Source: Pseudomonas sp. R5(2019)
Lineage (GTDB): Bacteria > Pseudomonadota > Gammaproteobacteria > Pseudomonadales > Pseudomonadaceae
DNA length: 64,000 nt
Direction: 5' to 3'
NCBI RefSeq assembly: GCF_009905435.1
Contig: NZ_JAAAMT010000033.1
Location: 1-64,000 of the forward strand
The notes under the pieces were generated by a model. That model had not been told where the DNA came from and ran no database searches. It worked only from the letters and a program-made list of their open reading frames with translations. Positions 33,350-43,426 of the stretch are shown one piece after another. Every line of letters begins with the position of its first letter. The stretch's first letter is position 1. A program made the position numbers and the translations under genes.

Positions 33350-34807
33350 ATGAGTGAAGAGATCCTGATCAACATCACGCCAATGGAATCGCGCGTGGCG
33401 GTGGTAGAAAACGGTGTTTTGCAAGAAGTCCACGTCGAGCGGACTCAGCGCCGGGGGATCGTCGGCAACATCTACAAAGGCAAGGTCGTGCGCGTGCTGC
33501 CAGGCATGCAGGCGGCTTTCGTCGATATCGGGCTGGACCGCGCCGCCTTCATTCACGCCTCGGAAATCTCCATGCGCGAAGGCTCTTCGGTCGAGACCAT
33601 CAGCGCCCTGGTGCACGAAGGGCAGAGCCTGGTCGTGCAAGTCACCAAGGACCCGATCGGTTCCAAGGGCGCGCGCCTCACCACCCAACTGTCGATCCCG
33701 TCGCGCTACCTGGTCTACATGCCGAAGACCAGCCATGTCGGTATTTCGCTGAAGATCGAAGACGAAAGCGAGCGTGAGCGGCTCAAGCAGGTGGTCAGCG
33801 ACTGCGTTGCCCAGGAAGGCATCAAGGAAGTCGGCGGCTTTATCCTGCGCACCGCCGCCGAAGGCGCCGGCGCCGACGAAATCCTGATGGACATCCGCTA
33901 CCTGCGCAGGCTCTGGGACCAGATCGGCGCGCAGATCAAGACTGTCGGCGCGCCCAGCGAAATCTACGAAGACCTTGGTTTGGCCCTGCGCACACTGCGC
34001 GACCTGGTCAGCCCGAAAATCGAGAAAATCCGGATCGACTCCCGGGAAACCTTCCAGAAAACCACGCAGTTCGTCGGCGAGCTCATGCCGGAGATTGCCG
34101 ACCGTCTGGAGCATTACCCGGGCGAGCGGCCGATCTTCGACCTCTATGGCGTCGAGGACGAGATACAACGCGCCCTTGAGCGCAAGGTGCCGCTCAAGTC
34201 CGGCGGCTACCTGGTCGTCGACCCGGCCGAGGCCATGACGACCATCGACGTCAATACCGGTGCGTTCGTCGGCCACCGCAACCTTGAGGAAACCATCTTC
34301 AAGACCAACCTGGAGGCGGCCACGGCCATTGCCCGGCAATTGCGCCTGCGCAATATCGGCGGGATCATCATCATAGACTTCATCGACATGGAAGATGAAG
34401 AACACCAGCGCCAGGTGTTGCGCACCCTGGAAAAGCAACTGGAACGCGACCACGCCAAGACCAACATCATCGGCATTACCGAGCTGGGTCTGGTGCAAAT
34501 GACCCGCAAGCGCACCCGCGAGAGCCTCGAGCAAGTGCTGTGCGAGCCCTGCGCGTGCTGCCAGGGCCGGGGTAAACTGAAAACCCCGGAGACGATCTGC
34601 TACGAGATTTTCCGTGAGATTCTTCGGGAAGCGCGGGCCTATCAGGCCGAAGGCTATCGAGTGTTGGCCAATCAGAAGGTGGTCGATCGTTTGCTGGACG
34701 AAGAGTCGGGCAATGTCGCTGAGCTTGAAGCCTTTATCGGCCGAACCATTCGTTTCCAGGTCGAGTCCATGTATTCCCAGGAGCAATACGACGTGGTGCT
34801 GCTCTGA
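33350..34807 (+). CDS. rng: Ribonuclease G
   Basis: The 485-residue endoribonuclease processes the 5' end of 16S rRNA and some mRNAs. It has the S1 domain (RGIVGNIYKGKVVRVLPGM, AAFVDIGL), the 5' sensor region, the catalytic DNase I-like part with TTIDVNTGAFVG, and the zinc-link cysteines CEPCACCQGRG. It lacks the long RNase E C-terminal scaffold, so it is RNase G. Confidence 0.97.
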   Translation: MSEEILINITPMESRVAVVENGVLQEVHVERTQRRGIVGNIYKGKVVRVLPGMQAAFVDIGLDRAAFIHASEISMREGSSVETISALVHEGQSLVVQVTKDPIGSKGARLTTQLSIPSRYLVYMPKTSHVGISLKIEDESERERLKQVVSDCVAQEGIKEVGGFILRTAAEGAGADEILMDIRYLRRLWDQIGAQIKTVGAPSEIYEDLGLALRTLRDLVSPKIEKIRIDSRETFQKTTQFVGELMPEIADRLEHYPGERPIFDLYGVEDEIQRALERKVPLKSGGYLVVDPAEAMTTIDVNTGAFVGHRNLEETIFKTNLEAATAIARQLRLRNIGGIIIIDFIDMEDEEHQRQVLRTLEKQLERDHAKTNIIGITELGLVQMTRKRTRESLEQVLCEPCACCQGRGKLKTPETICYEIFREILREARAYQAEGYRVLANQKVVDRLLDEESGNVAELEAFIGRTIRFQVESMYSQEQYDVVLL

Positions 34808-34894
34808 ATCAGGATGTTCAAGCCCGGCCGCGGGCACTGGCAAAAGCCGGCCTCACGGTCATAGTTACTCCAGCATATTTCGGGGACCGCTGAC

Positions 34895-37800
34895 ATGGAG
34901 CGTCTGACTCGCTTTCTGGCTGCCGCGATCCGATGGGGTCTGGGGGTGTGTGCGCTGATGTCGGTGCTGGTCGCCTTGTATGTCAGCCTGGGGCGCGAGC
35001 TGGTGCCGCTGGTCGCCGAGTACCGCGACCAGGTCCAGGAAAAGGCCGAACAGACGCTGGGCATCCCCCTTCGGATCGGCAGTCTGGAGGGCCGCTGGAG
35101 CGGGCTGGCACCGGTGCTGCTGGCCCATGACGTGCAAGTGGGCGAGGGCGCCAGTGCCTTGCGCCTGGACCAGGTGCGGGTGGTGCCCGATCTGTGGGCG
35201 AGCCTGCTTGAGCGCAATGTGCGCATCGCCCATCTCGAACTGGGTGGCCTGCAGCTGAACCTGGCCGAGGACGAGAGCGGTCGCTGGACCCTCAAGGGCT
35301 TGCCGGTCAAGGACGACATTCCGCTGGACCCCGAACAGCTACTCAAGCAGATGCAGGTGGTGACACGGCTGTCGGTGCTCGACAGCCAGGTCACAGTCGA
35401 ACCTTTCCAGCATGACCCGATGACCTTTACCTATGTCGGAGCGAGCCTGAAGACCGGCAGCGTGCGTCAGCGCCTGGACCTGCGCCTGACCCTGCCTGAC
35501 GGTCAGCCCATGGCCCTGAACCTGCGCACGCGCATCCGCACCAGCCAATGGCGCGATGGCCAGCTGGAGGCCTACCTGAGCCTGCCGCAAAGCAATTGGG
35601 CCGCCTGGCTGCCAGCGCGCCTGACCCGGCAGTGGAAGCTCACGGAAGCCCGCGCCGGTGGCGAGTTCTGGCTGAACTGGGATAAAGGCGCGTTGCAAAG
35701 CGCCGTGGTCCGACTCAATGCCCCGGCGCTACGCGGTGCCTATGCCGACCGCAAGCCGGCCGGTGTCGGGAATCTGGCCCTCAACGCCTGGTTCCGCCGT
35801 CAGGATCAAGGCATGGAGGTGCTGGTCAACTCGCTGGCCATGAGCGTCGGCGACAAACGCTGGGAGTCGCGCCTGCAGGCACGACAGGTGACGACCCGCG
35901 AGCCGACCGAAGAAACCTGGCATATCCAGGCCGATCGCCTGGACCTGACCCCGCTGACGCCACTGATCGATGCCTGGGCACCCTTGCCTGACAAGCTGGC
36001 CGCTGTGGTCGATGGCCTGAAAATCACGGGCGGCGTGCGCAACCTGGTGCTCGATGTCCGGCCCAAGGCTTCGGGCGATCAACGCCTGAGCTTTGCCGCC
36101 AACCTCGACAACGTTGGCTTCAACGCCTATCGCGGCGCACCGGCGGCCGGGAATGTCAGCGGCAGCATCAGCGGCGATCTCGGCCAGGGTGAGCTGCGCC
36201 TGGATACCGAGAAGTTCATGTTGCACCTGGCCCCGATCTTCGCCGACCCCTGGCATTACCTCAAAGCCAATGCGCGGCTCACCTGGCGCCTCGATCAGGA
36301 CGGCCTCACCCTGGTTGCGCCGTACCTGAAGGTATTAGGCGAGGAGGGCAGGATTGCCGGCGACTTCCTGATCCGCCTGCTGTTTGATGCGGCGCGTGAA
36401 GACTATATGGACCTGCGCGTCGGCCTGGTCGACGGCGACGGCCGCTACACCGGCAAGTATCTGCCCAAGGTGCTCAGCCCGGCGCTGAATGAGTGGCTGC
36501 GCGGCGCCATTGTCAAAGGCGCAGTGGACGAGGGTTATTTCCAGTACCAGGGCTCGATCCAGAGTGGCGCCCCGGACCATGCCCGCAGCATCAGCCTGTT
36601 TTTCAAGGTTCATGACGTGACCCTGGACTATCAACCGGGCTGGCCGGTGGTCAGCAAGGTCGATGGCGACGTGATCATCGAAGACGGCGGCGTGCGAATC
36701 CAGGCCCGCAGCGGCCAGCTGCTCGATACTCAGGTCCGCAACGTCAATGTCAGCGTGCCCCGCGTCCGGGCTGGCGCGCAGCCGCACCTGTACCTCGATG
36801 GCGAGTTCGAAGGTGGCCTTGGCGATGGCATCAAAATCCTTCAGGACGCGCCCATTGGCACCGGCCCGACCTTCGCTGGCTGGGAAGCCGAAGGTCCGTT
36901 GCAGGGCAAGCTCAACCTCGACATCCCCCTGCACAAGGGCGAGCACCCCAAAGTGCTGGTGGACTTCAGCACCCGTAATGCCCGCCTGAAGATCCGCGAG
37001 CCGGAGCTTGAACTGACCCAGCTCAAGGGTGACTTCCGCTTCGACTTCGATAAGGGCCTGAGCGGCCAGAACATCGCTGCCGTGGCGTTCGGGAAGCCGA
37101 TCACCGCGCAGATCCACGCCGAAGGCAAGCCCGATGCCTTGCGTACCCGCGTGACCGCAAAAGGCCAGGTAGAGGTCAGCAAACTCACCGATTGGCTGCA
37201 TGTCCAGCAGACACTGCCGGTGACGGGTGAACTGCCCTATCAGCTGCAACTGACGCTCGGCGGCAACGACAACCTGTTGACCATCAACTCCAATCTCAAG
37301 GGCCTGGCGGTCGACCTGCCAGCGCCCTTCGGCAAGCTGGCCGATGACACGCGCGACACCACCTTCAGCATGACCTTGCAAGGTGACGAGCGCCGCTACG
37401 ACGTCGATTACGCCGATGTCGCCAACCTTGCCTACGCGGCACCGACCGCGAGCCCCAGTGATGGCCGCGGCGAGTTGGTGCTCGGCGGCGCCGATGCGCA
37501 GGTGCCGTCCACCAAGGGCCTGCGGGTTCGCGGTAGGCTGGCGGAACTCGACCTCGAGCCGTGGAAGGCTCAAGTCGAACGCTATTCCCATGTCGATGCC
37601 GAAGGCAGCGCCAAGCAGCTGCTACGCCGTGCCGACGTCACTATCGGGCGTGTCAAAGGCGGCGGGATGGATATGGATGACGTGGTCCTGGCCTTGCGTC
37701 GCAACCCGGACAACTGGGCCCTGCAGATCGACAGCAAGCAAGTCACCGGGAGCATGCGCGCACCCGATGCCAAGAACGCGCCTATTGCGATTAACCTGAC

Positions 37801-38710
37801 GACCGTGCGTTTGTCGGCGCCCGACCCCGCTGCGGTCACTGAAGAAAATCCGCCCGATCCACTGGCCTCCAGCGACCCGCGCAAGATCCCGGCCATGGAT
37901 GTGCAGATCGGCAAGTTGTTCCAGGGCGACGAGTTGCTCGGTGCCTGGTCGATGAAGCTGCGCCCGACGGCCACCGGGGTGGCTTTCAACAACATGAGCC
38001 TTGGCCTCAAGGGTATGACCCTCGCGGGCAATGCCGGTTGGGAAGGCGCGCCAGGCGCTACCAGCAGCTGGTTCAAGGGGCGGCTGGAGGGCAAGAATCT
38101 CGCCGATGTACTCAAGGCCTGGAAATTTGCACCCACTGTCACCAGTGAGAGTTTCCACCTCGATGCCGACGGTCGCTGGCCCGGTTCACCGGCCTGGGTC
38201 GGCCTCAAGCGGCTTTCCGGAAGCCTCGACGCGACGTTGCGCAATGGCCAGTTCGTCGAGGTCGAAGGCAGCGCCCAGGCTTTGCGGGTGTTTGGCCTGC
38301 TCAACTTCAATTCGATCGGTCGCCGCCTGCGACTGGACTTCTCCGACCTGTTCGGCAAAGGCCTGGCCTATGACCGGGTCAAGGGCCTGCTGCAGGCCAG
38401 CAACGGCGTATACGTGACCCGCGAGCCGATCACCATGACCGGTCCGTCCAGCAATCTAGAGCTCGATGGCACCCTGGACATGGTCGCTGATCGTGTCGAT
38501 GCGAAGTTGATGGTGAGCTTGCAGGTAACCAACAACCTGCCGCTGGCGGCGTTGATCGTCGGCGCGCCGGCCATTGGTGGCGCACTGTTTCTGGTCGACA
38601 AACTGCTCGGTGATCGGGTAGCGCGATTCGCCAGTGTGCAGTATCGCGTCGAAGGTCCGTGGAAAGAGCCTAAGATTACCTTTATCAAACCTTTCGAGAA
38701 GGCCCGCTAG
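34895..38710 (+). CDS. yhdP: YhdP-family AsmA-like bridge protein
   Basis: This very long 1271-residue protein starts with a membrane anchor (AAIRWGLGVCALMSVLVALYV) and continues as repeated beta-strands typical of the AsmA-like/RBG group. Landmarks include LGIPLRIGSLEGRWSGLAP near the N-terminus and the AsmA-like C-terminus (LFGKGLAYDRVKGLLQASNG, ITMTGPSSNLELDGTLDM), with a hydrophobic tail before the end. YhdP-type proteins span the periplasm and help move phospholipids to the outer membrane. It follows rng and precedes the nitrilase gene by 14 bases, as in other Pseudomonas. Confidence 0.95.
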   Translation: MERLTRFLAAAIRWGLGVCALMSVLVALYVSLGRELVPLVAEYRDQVQEKAEQTLGIPLRIGSLEGRWSGLAPVLLAHDVQVGEGASALRLDQVRVVPDLWASLLERNVRIAHLELGGLQLNLAEDESGRWTLKGLPVKDDIPLDPEQLLKQMQVVTRLSVLDSQVTVEPFQHDPMTFTYVGASLKTGSVRQRLDLRLTLPDGQPMALNLRTRIRTSQWRDGQLEAYLSLPQSNWAAWLPARLTRQWKLTEARAGGEFWLNWDKGALQSAVVRLNAPALRGAYADRKPAGVGNLALNAWFRRQDQGMEVLVNSLAMSVGDKRWESRLQARQVTTREPTEETWHIQADRLDLTPLTPLIDAWAPLPDKLAAVVDGLKITGGVRNLVLDVRPKASGDQRLSFAANLDNVGFNAYRGAPAAGNVSGSISGDLGQGELRLDTEKFMLHLAPIFADPWHYLKANARLTWRLDQDGLTLVAPYLKVLGEEGRIAGDFLIRLLFDAAREDYMDLRVGLVDGDGRYTGKYLPKVLSPALNEWLRGAIVKGAVDEGYFQYQGSIQSGAPDHARSISLFFKVHDVTLDYQPGWPVVSKVDGDVIIEDGGVRIQARSGQLLDTQVRNVNVSVPRVRAGAQPHLYLDGEFEGGLGDGIKILQDAPIGTGPTFAGWEAEGPLQGKLNLDIPLHKGEHPKVLVDFSTRNARLKIREPELELTQLKGDFRFDFDKGLSGQNIAAVAFGKPITAQIHAEGKPDALRTRVTAKGQVEVSKLTDWLHVQQTLPVTGELPYQLQLTLGGNDNLLTINSNLKGLAVDLPAPFGKLADDTRDTTFSMTLQGDERRYDVDYADVANLAYAAPTASPSDGRGELVLGGADAQVPSTKGLRVRGRLAELDLEPWKAQVERYSHVDAEGSAKQLLRRADVTIGRVKGGGMDMDDVVLALRRNPDNWALQIDSKQVTGSMRAPDAKNAPIAINLTTVRLSAPDPAAVTEENPPDPLASSDPRKIPAMDVQIGKLFQGDELLGAWSMKLRPTATGVAFNNMSLGLKGMTLAGNAGWEGAPGATSSWFKGRLEGKNLADVLKAWKFAPTVTSESFHLDADGRWPGSPAWVGLKRLSGSLDATLRNGQFVEVEGSAQALRVFGLLNFNSIGRRLRLDFSDLFGKGLAYDRVKGLLQASNGVYVTREPITMTGPSSNLELDGTLDMVADRVDAKLMVSLQVTNNLPLAALIVGAPAIGGALFLVDKLLGDRVARFASVQYRVEGPWKEPKITFIKPFEKAR

Positions 38711-38724
38711 GCCCGGAGTCGTGC

Positions 38725-39576
38725 ATGTCGTTAGCGGTGATTCAGATGGTCAGCCAGAGCGACGTACTGGCCAACCTGGCCCAGGCCCGGGCGTTGCTCG
38801 AGCAAGCGGCACAGGGCGGCGCACGGCTGGCGGTGCTGCCGGAAAACTTCGCCGCCATGGGCCGTCGTGATGCTGCAGCCATCGGCCAGGCCGAAGTGTT
38901 GGGGCAGGGCCCGATCCTGCCATGGTTGAAACAGGCCGCCCGCGACCTCAGGTTATGGATTGTGGCGGGAACCTTGCCGTTGCCGCCGCACGACCGGCCG
39001 CAGGCCAAGTCCCATGCCTGCTCGCTGCTGGTGGACGAGCACGGCGAGCCGGTGGCGCGCTACGACAAGCTGCACCTGTTCGACGTCGATGTGGCCGACA
39101 GTCGGGGGCGTTATCGTGAATCAGATGACTACGCCCACGGTCAAAACGTTGTGGTGGCCGACACGCCAGTCGGGCGGGTAGGCCTGAGCGTGTGTTACGA
39201 CCTGCGGTTTCCGGAGCTGTACAGCGCTCTGCGAGAAGCGGGCGCCGAGATCATTACCGCCCCGTCGGCCTTTACGGCCGTGACCGGGGCGGCCCATTGG
39301 GATGTGCTGATACGCGCACGTGCCATCGAAACCCAATGCTATGTCCTGGCTGCGGCCCAGGGCGGAATCCATCCCGGGCCCAGGGAAACCTACGGGCATG
39401 CGGCCATTGTCGACCCCTGGGGGCGCATCCTGGCCGAACAGGATCAAGGCGAAGCCGTGCTGCTGGCCGAACGTGACAGCAGTGAACAGGCGTCCATCCG
39501 GGCGCGGATGCCGGTGTCCAGTCACCGGCGATTTTTCTCGCAGGACGCATTGCGGCCTGCGCACACCTCGGAGTGA
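38725..39576 (+). CDS. Carbon-nitrogen hydrolase (nitrilase superfamily, Nit-like)
   Basis: The 283-residue enzyme has the nitrilase catalytic triad: Glu in VLPENFAAMG, Lys in ARYDKLHLFDVD, and Cys in GLSVCYDLRFPELY. The HLFDVDVAD and GQNVVVADTPVGRVG segments place it in the Nit/omega-amidase branch, whose members repair deaminated glutathione or hydrolyse alpha-keto acid amides. The substrate here is unproven. It is encoded between yhdP and tldD, the latter starting three bases after its stop, so all three are probably one transcript. Confidence 0.93.
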   Translation: MSLAVIQMVSQSDVLANLAQARALLEQAAQGGARLAVLPENFAAMGRRDAAAIGQAEVLGQGPILPWLKQAARDLRLWIVAGTLPLPPHDRPQAKSHACSLLVDEHGEPVARYDKLHLFDVDVADSRGRYRESDDYAHGQNVVVADTPVGRVGLSVCYDLRFPELYSALREAGAEIITAPSAFTAVTGAAHWDVLIRARAIETQCYVLAAAQGGIHPGPRETYGHAAIVDPWGRILAEQDQGEAVLLAERDSSEQASIRARMPVSSHRRFFSQDALRPAHTSE

Positions 39577-39578
39577 CT

Positions 39579-41021
39579 ATGAGCGAGTTGTTATCCACCG
39601 TCAGTGATCACCTGCTTGCGCCGGGTGGCTTGACCATCGAGAGCCTGCAGTCTGTGTTGGGCGAGTTGGCCGGTCCCGGCATCGATGCCGCCGACTTGTA
39701 TTTCCAGGGCCAGATTTCCGAGTCCTGGGCGCTGGAAGACGGCATCGTCAAGGAAGGCAGTTTCAACCTTGACCAAGGCGTCGGCGTGCGCGCCCAGTCC
39801 GGTGAAAAAACCGGCTTCGCCTACAGCAACGCCATCACTCAGGACGCCTTGCTGCAAGCCTCGCGCGCAGCGCGGTCGATTTCCCGTGCGGGCCAGAACG
39901 GCACCGTGAAGGTGTTCGCCAGCCAGGACATCCCGCGCCTGTACGGCGAAGACAATCCGCTGGAGGTTCTCAGCCGGGCCGAGAAGGTCGAGTTGCTCAA
40001 GCGCGTCGACGCCGCCACCCGTGCCTTGGATCCGCGCATCCAGCAGGTCACCGTGAGCCTGGCCGGGGTCTGGGAGCGCATACTGATCGCCGCTGCCGAT
40101 GGCAGCCTGGCCGCAGACATTCGCCCGCTGGTGCGCTTCAATGTCAGCGTGATCGTTGAGCAGAACGGTCGCCGCGAGCGAGGTGGCCATGGCGGCGGCG
40201 GTCGCACCGATTACCGCTACTTCCTGAGCGAAGACCGGGCCATGGGCTATGCCCGTGAAGCCCTGCGCCAGGCGCTGGTCAACCTTGAAGCGATTCCGGC
40301 GCCGGCCGGCACCTTGCCGGTGGTACTGGGTTCGGGCTGGTCCGGCGTGCTGCTGCACGAAGCGGTCGGGCACGGCCTGGAAGGCGACTTCAACCGCAAG
40401 GGCAGCTCTGCCTACAGCGGTCGCATGGGCGAAATGGTTGCCTCCAGCCTTTGCACCATTGTCGATGACGGTACCCTGGCCGGTCGCCGCGGGTCGCTGA
40501 GCGTCGATGACGAAGGCACGCCGACCGAATGCACCACGCTGATCGAGAATGGCGTGCTCAAGGGTTACATGCAGGACAAGCTCAACGCCCGTCTGATGGG
40601 CGTGGCCTGTACCGGCAACGGTCGTCGCGAATCCTATGCGCACCTGCCGATGCCGCGCATGACCAACACCTACATGCTTGGCGGCCAGAGCGATCCGGCG
40701 GAAATCATCGCCTCGGTGAAAAAGGGCATCTACTGCGCCAACCTCGGCGGCGGTCAGGTGGACATCACCAGCGGCAAATTCGTGTTCTCCACCAGCGAAG
40801 CCTACTTGATCGAAGACGGCAAGATCACCACGCCGGTCAAGGGTGCGACGTTGATTGGCAACGGGCCGGAGGCGATGAGCCGAGTGTCGATGGTCGGTAA
40901 CGACCTGTCGCTGGACAGTGGCGTAGGCACCTGCGGCAAGGATGGGCAGTCGGTACCGGTGGGCGTGGGTCAGCCGACCTTGAAGATCGATGCGATCACG
41001 GTGGGTGGCACCGGCGCATGA
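39579..41021 (+). CDS. tldD: Metalloprotease TldD
   Basis: The 480-residue subunit carries the active site of the TldD/TldE (PmbA) heterodimer, which trims unfolded peptides such as microcin precursors and the CcdA antitoxin. The zinc motif is HEAVGHGLEGDF, with the downstream GTCGKDGQSVPVGVGQP segment contributing the third ligand. The ATG at 39579 has GGAG upstream. Its partner pmbA lies 670 bases downstream, separated by darP on the other strand. Confidence 0.96.
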   Translation: MSELLSTVSDHLLAPGGLTIESLQSVLGELAGPGIDAADLYFQGQISESWALEDGIVKEGSFNLDQGVGVRAQSGEKTGFAYSNAITQDALLQASRAARSISRAGQNGTVKVFASQDIPRLYGEDNPLEVLSRAEKVELLKRVDAATRALDPRIQQVTVSLAGVWERILIAAADGSLAADIRPLVRFNVSVIVEQNGRRERGGHGGGGRTDYRYFLSEDRAMGYAREALRQALVNLEAIPAPAGTLPVVLGSGWSGVLLHEAVGHGLEGDFNRKGSSAYSGRMGEMVASSLCTIVDDGTLAGRRGSLSVDDEGTPTECTTLIENGVLKGYMQDKLNARLMGVACTGNGRRESYAHLPMPRMTNTYMLGGQSDPAEIIASVKKGIYCANLGGGQVDITSGKFVFSTSEAYLIEDGKITTPVKGATLIGNGPEAMSRVSMVGNDLSLDSGVGTCGKDGQSVPVGVGQPTLKIDAITVGGTGA

Positions 41022-41027
41022 AAAAAG

Positions 41028-41055
41028 ACGCGGGCCGCCTGAAGGCTGCCCGCGT
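41028..41055. terminator. Terminator between convergent tldD and darP
   Basis: Thirteen-base arms (ACGCGGGC-C-GCCT against AGGC-T-GCCCGCGT) form a stem with one mismatched pair around a two-base tip. Six A residues at 41021-41026 give a U-tract for the darP transcript on the minus strand. It lies directly between the two stop codons. Confidence 0.8.
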
Positions 41056-41060
41056 TGATG

Positions 41061-41582
41061 TCAGCGCAAGCCGCGTTTGGTTTCATCCAGATCGCGGATG
41101 TATTTGAAGATCTTGCGGCTGGCGGCAGGCGGTTTGTTGCGCAGTTGTTCGTGCTGGGCCTGACGGATCAGCGAACGCAGTTGCTGGCGATCCGCTTCAG
41201 GGTATTCGCCGACGAATTGCTCCAGCACCTCGTCAGTGCCGCCGATCAGGCGATCGCGCCAGCGTTCGAGGTTGTGGAAACGTTCGTTGTATTGCCGGGT
41301 GGAGGCATCGAGTTGGTCGAGCAACACCAGAATCGCGTCGACTTCCTGGTCACGCATCAGCTTGCCGATAAACGACAGATGCCGTTTGCGGGCGATATGC
41401 GCGGTGTGCTTGGGCGCATCGGCCAGGGCCCTGCGCAGTGGATCGGTCAGGGGCAGGCGAGCCAGGGTGTCGGGCTTGAGTGTGGTCAGGCGCTCACCGA
41501 GATCCACCAGCGCATGCAGCTCGCGCTTGACCTGAGATTTGCTTTTTTCGCCGTCGTCGAAGGCGTCGTCGTAATCAACCAT
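41061..41582 (-). CDS. darP: Ribosome-associated protein DarP (YjgA, DUF615)
   Basis: The 173-residue, highly charged helical protein matches the YjgA/DUF615 family, which promotes late 50S subunit assembly: SKSQVKRELHALVDLGERLTTL, AHIARKRHLSFIGKLMRD, ERWRDRLIGG and the terminal KPPAASRKIFKYIRDLDE. It is divergent from pmbA across about 110 bases and convergent with tldD. Confidence 0.94.
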   Translation of the reverse strand: MVDYDDAFDDGEKSKSQVKRELHALVDLGERLTTLKPDTLARLPLTDPLRRALADAPKHTAHIARKRHLSFIGKLMRDQEVDAILVLLDQLDASTRQYNERFHNLERWRDRLIGGTDEVLEQFVGEYPEADRQQLRSLIRQAQHEQLRNKPPAASRKIFKYIRDLDETKRGLR

Positions 41583-41690
41583 GGGGGCAGTCCGCTAATA
41601 AACGCCGCCATGATAACCAGTCGGGGGCCGCTTGTCCGGCCCGGTCGTAGCTTGACCCGCGCCGAAAGCAGAATTTGAGTGGAGAAAACT

Positions 41691-43037
41691 ATGAACGCAG
41701 TCCAAAGCGTCGGCCCGCAGGCCTTGCCGGAGTTGCAGGAGCAGGTCGAGCAGATCATCGCCGAGGCTCGCCGCCAGGGCGCCAGCGCCTGCGAAGTGGC
41801 GGTATCGCTGGAACAGGGCTTGTCCACCACCGTGCGCCAGCGTGAGGTCGAAACCGTCGAGTACAATCGCGATCAGGGTTTCGGCATTACCTTGTATGTG
41901 GGCCAGCGTAAAGGCTCGGCCAGCACTTCGGCCAGCGGCAGCGATGCCATTCGTGAAACCGTGGCGGCGGCACTGGCCATTGCCAAGCACACTTCCGAAG
42001 ATGAGTGCTCAGGCCTTGCCGATAAAGCCCTGATGGCTCGCGATCCGCAAGACTTCGACCTTTACCACGCCTGGGACATCACGCCCGAGCAAGCGATCGA
42101 AAAGGCCCTGGCCTGCGAGGCGGCTGCCTTTGACGCCGACCCGCGAATCAAGAACGCCGATGGCACCACCCTCAACACCCACCAAGGCTGCCGCGTGTAT
42201 GGCAACAGCCATGGCTTTATTGGCGGTTACGCCTCGACCCGGCATAGCCTCAGTTGCGTGATGATCGCCGAAGGTGACGGGCAGATGCAGCGCGACTATT
42301 GGTACGACGTAAACCGTCTGGGCGAGTTGCTGGCCGACCCGCACAGCATTGGTGTGCGCGCCGCTCAACGTGCCGCAAGCCGCCTGGGCGCACGTCCGGT
42401 ACCCACGTGCGAAGTGCCGGTGCTGTTCTCCGCGGAGCTGGCAGGCGGTTTGTTCGGCAGTTTCCTCTCGGCGATTTCGGGCGGCAACCTGTACCGCAAA
42501 TCCTCGTTCCTTGAAGGTGCCATGGGCCAGCAACTGTTCCCCGAGTGGCTGACCCTGGACGAACGTCCGCACCTGCCGCGTGCACTGGCTAGCGCCGCAT
42601 TCGACGGTGATGGCCTGGCGACCTACGCCAAACCGTTCGTCGAAAAAGGCCAATTGGTATCGTATGTGCTGGGCACTTACTCAGGTCGCAAGCTCGGGTT
42701 GCCGAGTACTGCCAACGCCGGCGGTGTGCACAACCTGTTCGTTACTCACGGGGTTGAAGACCAGGCCGCACTGCTTCGGCGGATGGGGCGCGGCTTGCTG
42801 GTGACCGAGTTGATGGGGCAGGGGCTGAACATGGTGACGGGCGATTATTCGCGTGGCGCCGCGGGTTTCTGGGTTGAGAACGGTGAAATCCAGTTTGCTG
42901 TTCAGGAAGTGACCATTGCCGGCAATATGAAAGACATGTTCCAGCAAATCGTCGCGATTGGCAGTGATCTTGAAACTCGTAGCAATATTCACACAGGTTC
43001 GGTGTTGATCGAAAAAATGACCGTGGCTGGCAGCTGA
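41691..43037 (+). CDS. pmbA: Metalloprotease subunit PmbA (TldE)
   Basis: The 448-residue partner of TldD has the same overall fold (ATG at 41691 behind GGAG), with LVVRQREVETVEYN-type strands near the N-terminus (TVRQREVETVEYN), an STANAGGVHNLFV segment and VTGDYSRGAAGFWVENGEIQFAVQEVTIAGN at the end. It lacks the TldD HExxxH zinc motif, as expected for the non-catalytic-looking subunit. Together they form a barrel protease. Confidence 0.95.
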   Translation: MNAVQSVGPQALPELQEQVEQIIAEARRQGASACEVAVSLEQGLSTTVRQREVETVEYNRDQGFGITLYVGQRKGSASTSASGSDAIRETVAAALAIAKHTSEDECSGLADKALMARDPQDFDLYHAWDITPEQAIEKALACEAAAFDADPRIKNADGTTLNTHQGCRVYGNSHGFIGGYASTRHSLSCVMIAEGDGQMQRDYWYDVNRLGELLADPHSIGVRAAQRAASRLGARPVPTCEVPVLFSAELAGGLFGSFLSAISGGNLYRKSSFLEGAMGQQLFPEWLTLDERPHLPRALASAAFDGDGLATYAKPFVEKGQLVSYVLGTYSGRKLGLPSTANAGGVHNLFVTHGVEDQAALLRRMGRGLLVTELMGQGLNMVTGDYSRGAAGFWVENGEIQFAVQEVTIAGNMKDMFQQIVAIGSDLETRSNIHTGSVLIEKMTVAGS

Positions 43038-43056
43038 TTTCGGCGGTGTCCGCTGG

Positions 43057-43115
43057 CCCTCACCCCAACCCTCTCCCTCTGGGCGGTCCGACGCCTCGAG
43101 AGGGCTAGGTGAGGG
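43057..43115. repeat. CCCTCACC-type inverted repeat after pmbA
   Basis: CCCTCACCCCAACCCTCTC (43057-43075) pairs with 43098-43115 (GAGAGGG...GGTGAGGG) with a few mismatches and one unpaired base. This CCCTCACCC/GGTGAGGG unit is a widespread Gram-negative extragenic repeat, of a family different from the GTAGGAG repeats elsewhere in the window. It may also serve as the pmbA terminator. Confidence 0.75.
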
Positions 43116-43248
43116 TCGCAAGCACAATTGTCCTCAAGATCTCACCCCCATAAGCCCGACCTCTGCGTCGGGCTTCCACGCCGGATAGATGGAAGCAAGC
43201 CAACCACGCATCAAAACCAGTATTGCAGAAAAGGGGATAACCATAGAT

Positions 43249-43352
43249 GTAGGAGCCGGGCTTGCCCGCGAATGAGGACGCCGCGGTTTTCCAGTGGTTG
43301 CGCGTCATCGTTCATCGCGGCGGTGCGGCGACCCGATGAGCCCGGATCCTAC
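43249..43352. repeat. GTAGGAGCCGGGC-type REP (BIME) element, copy 1
   Basis: The unit begins GTAGGAGCCGGGCTTGCCCG and ends GATCCTAC, with internal GCCGCGGTTT and GCGCGTCATCGTTCATCGC. A near-identical unit in the same orientation lies at 59660-59761 after hisC. The remaining bases of the pmbA to rhs gap (43038-43426) show no gene. Confidence 0.85.
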
Positions 43353-43426
43353 CGGTTCCGCGCCTTGGATGACTGGCATTAAGGCTGCCCGCAGTGAGGG
43401 TAGCCGACAGGGCATGGCGCTTGTGG

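Noticed and set aside
41061..41582. darP as a disruption of a tldD-pmbA operon by mobile DNA
   Set aside because: The same arrangement is ordinary in Pseudomonas, and darP has matching base composition.
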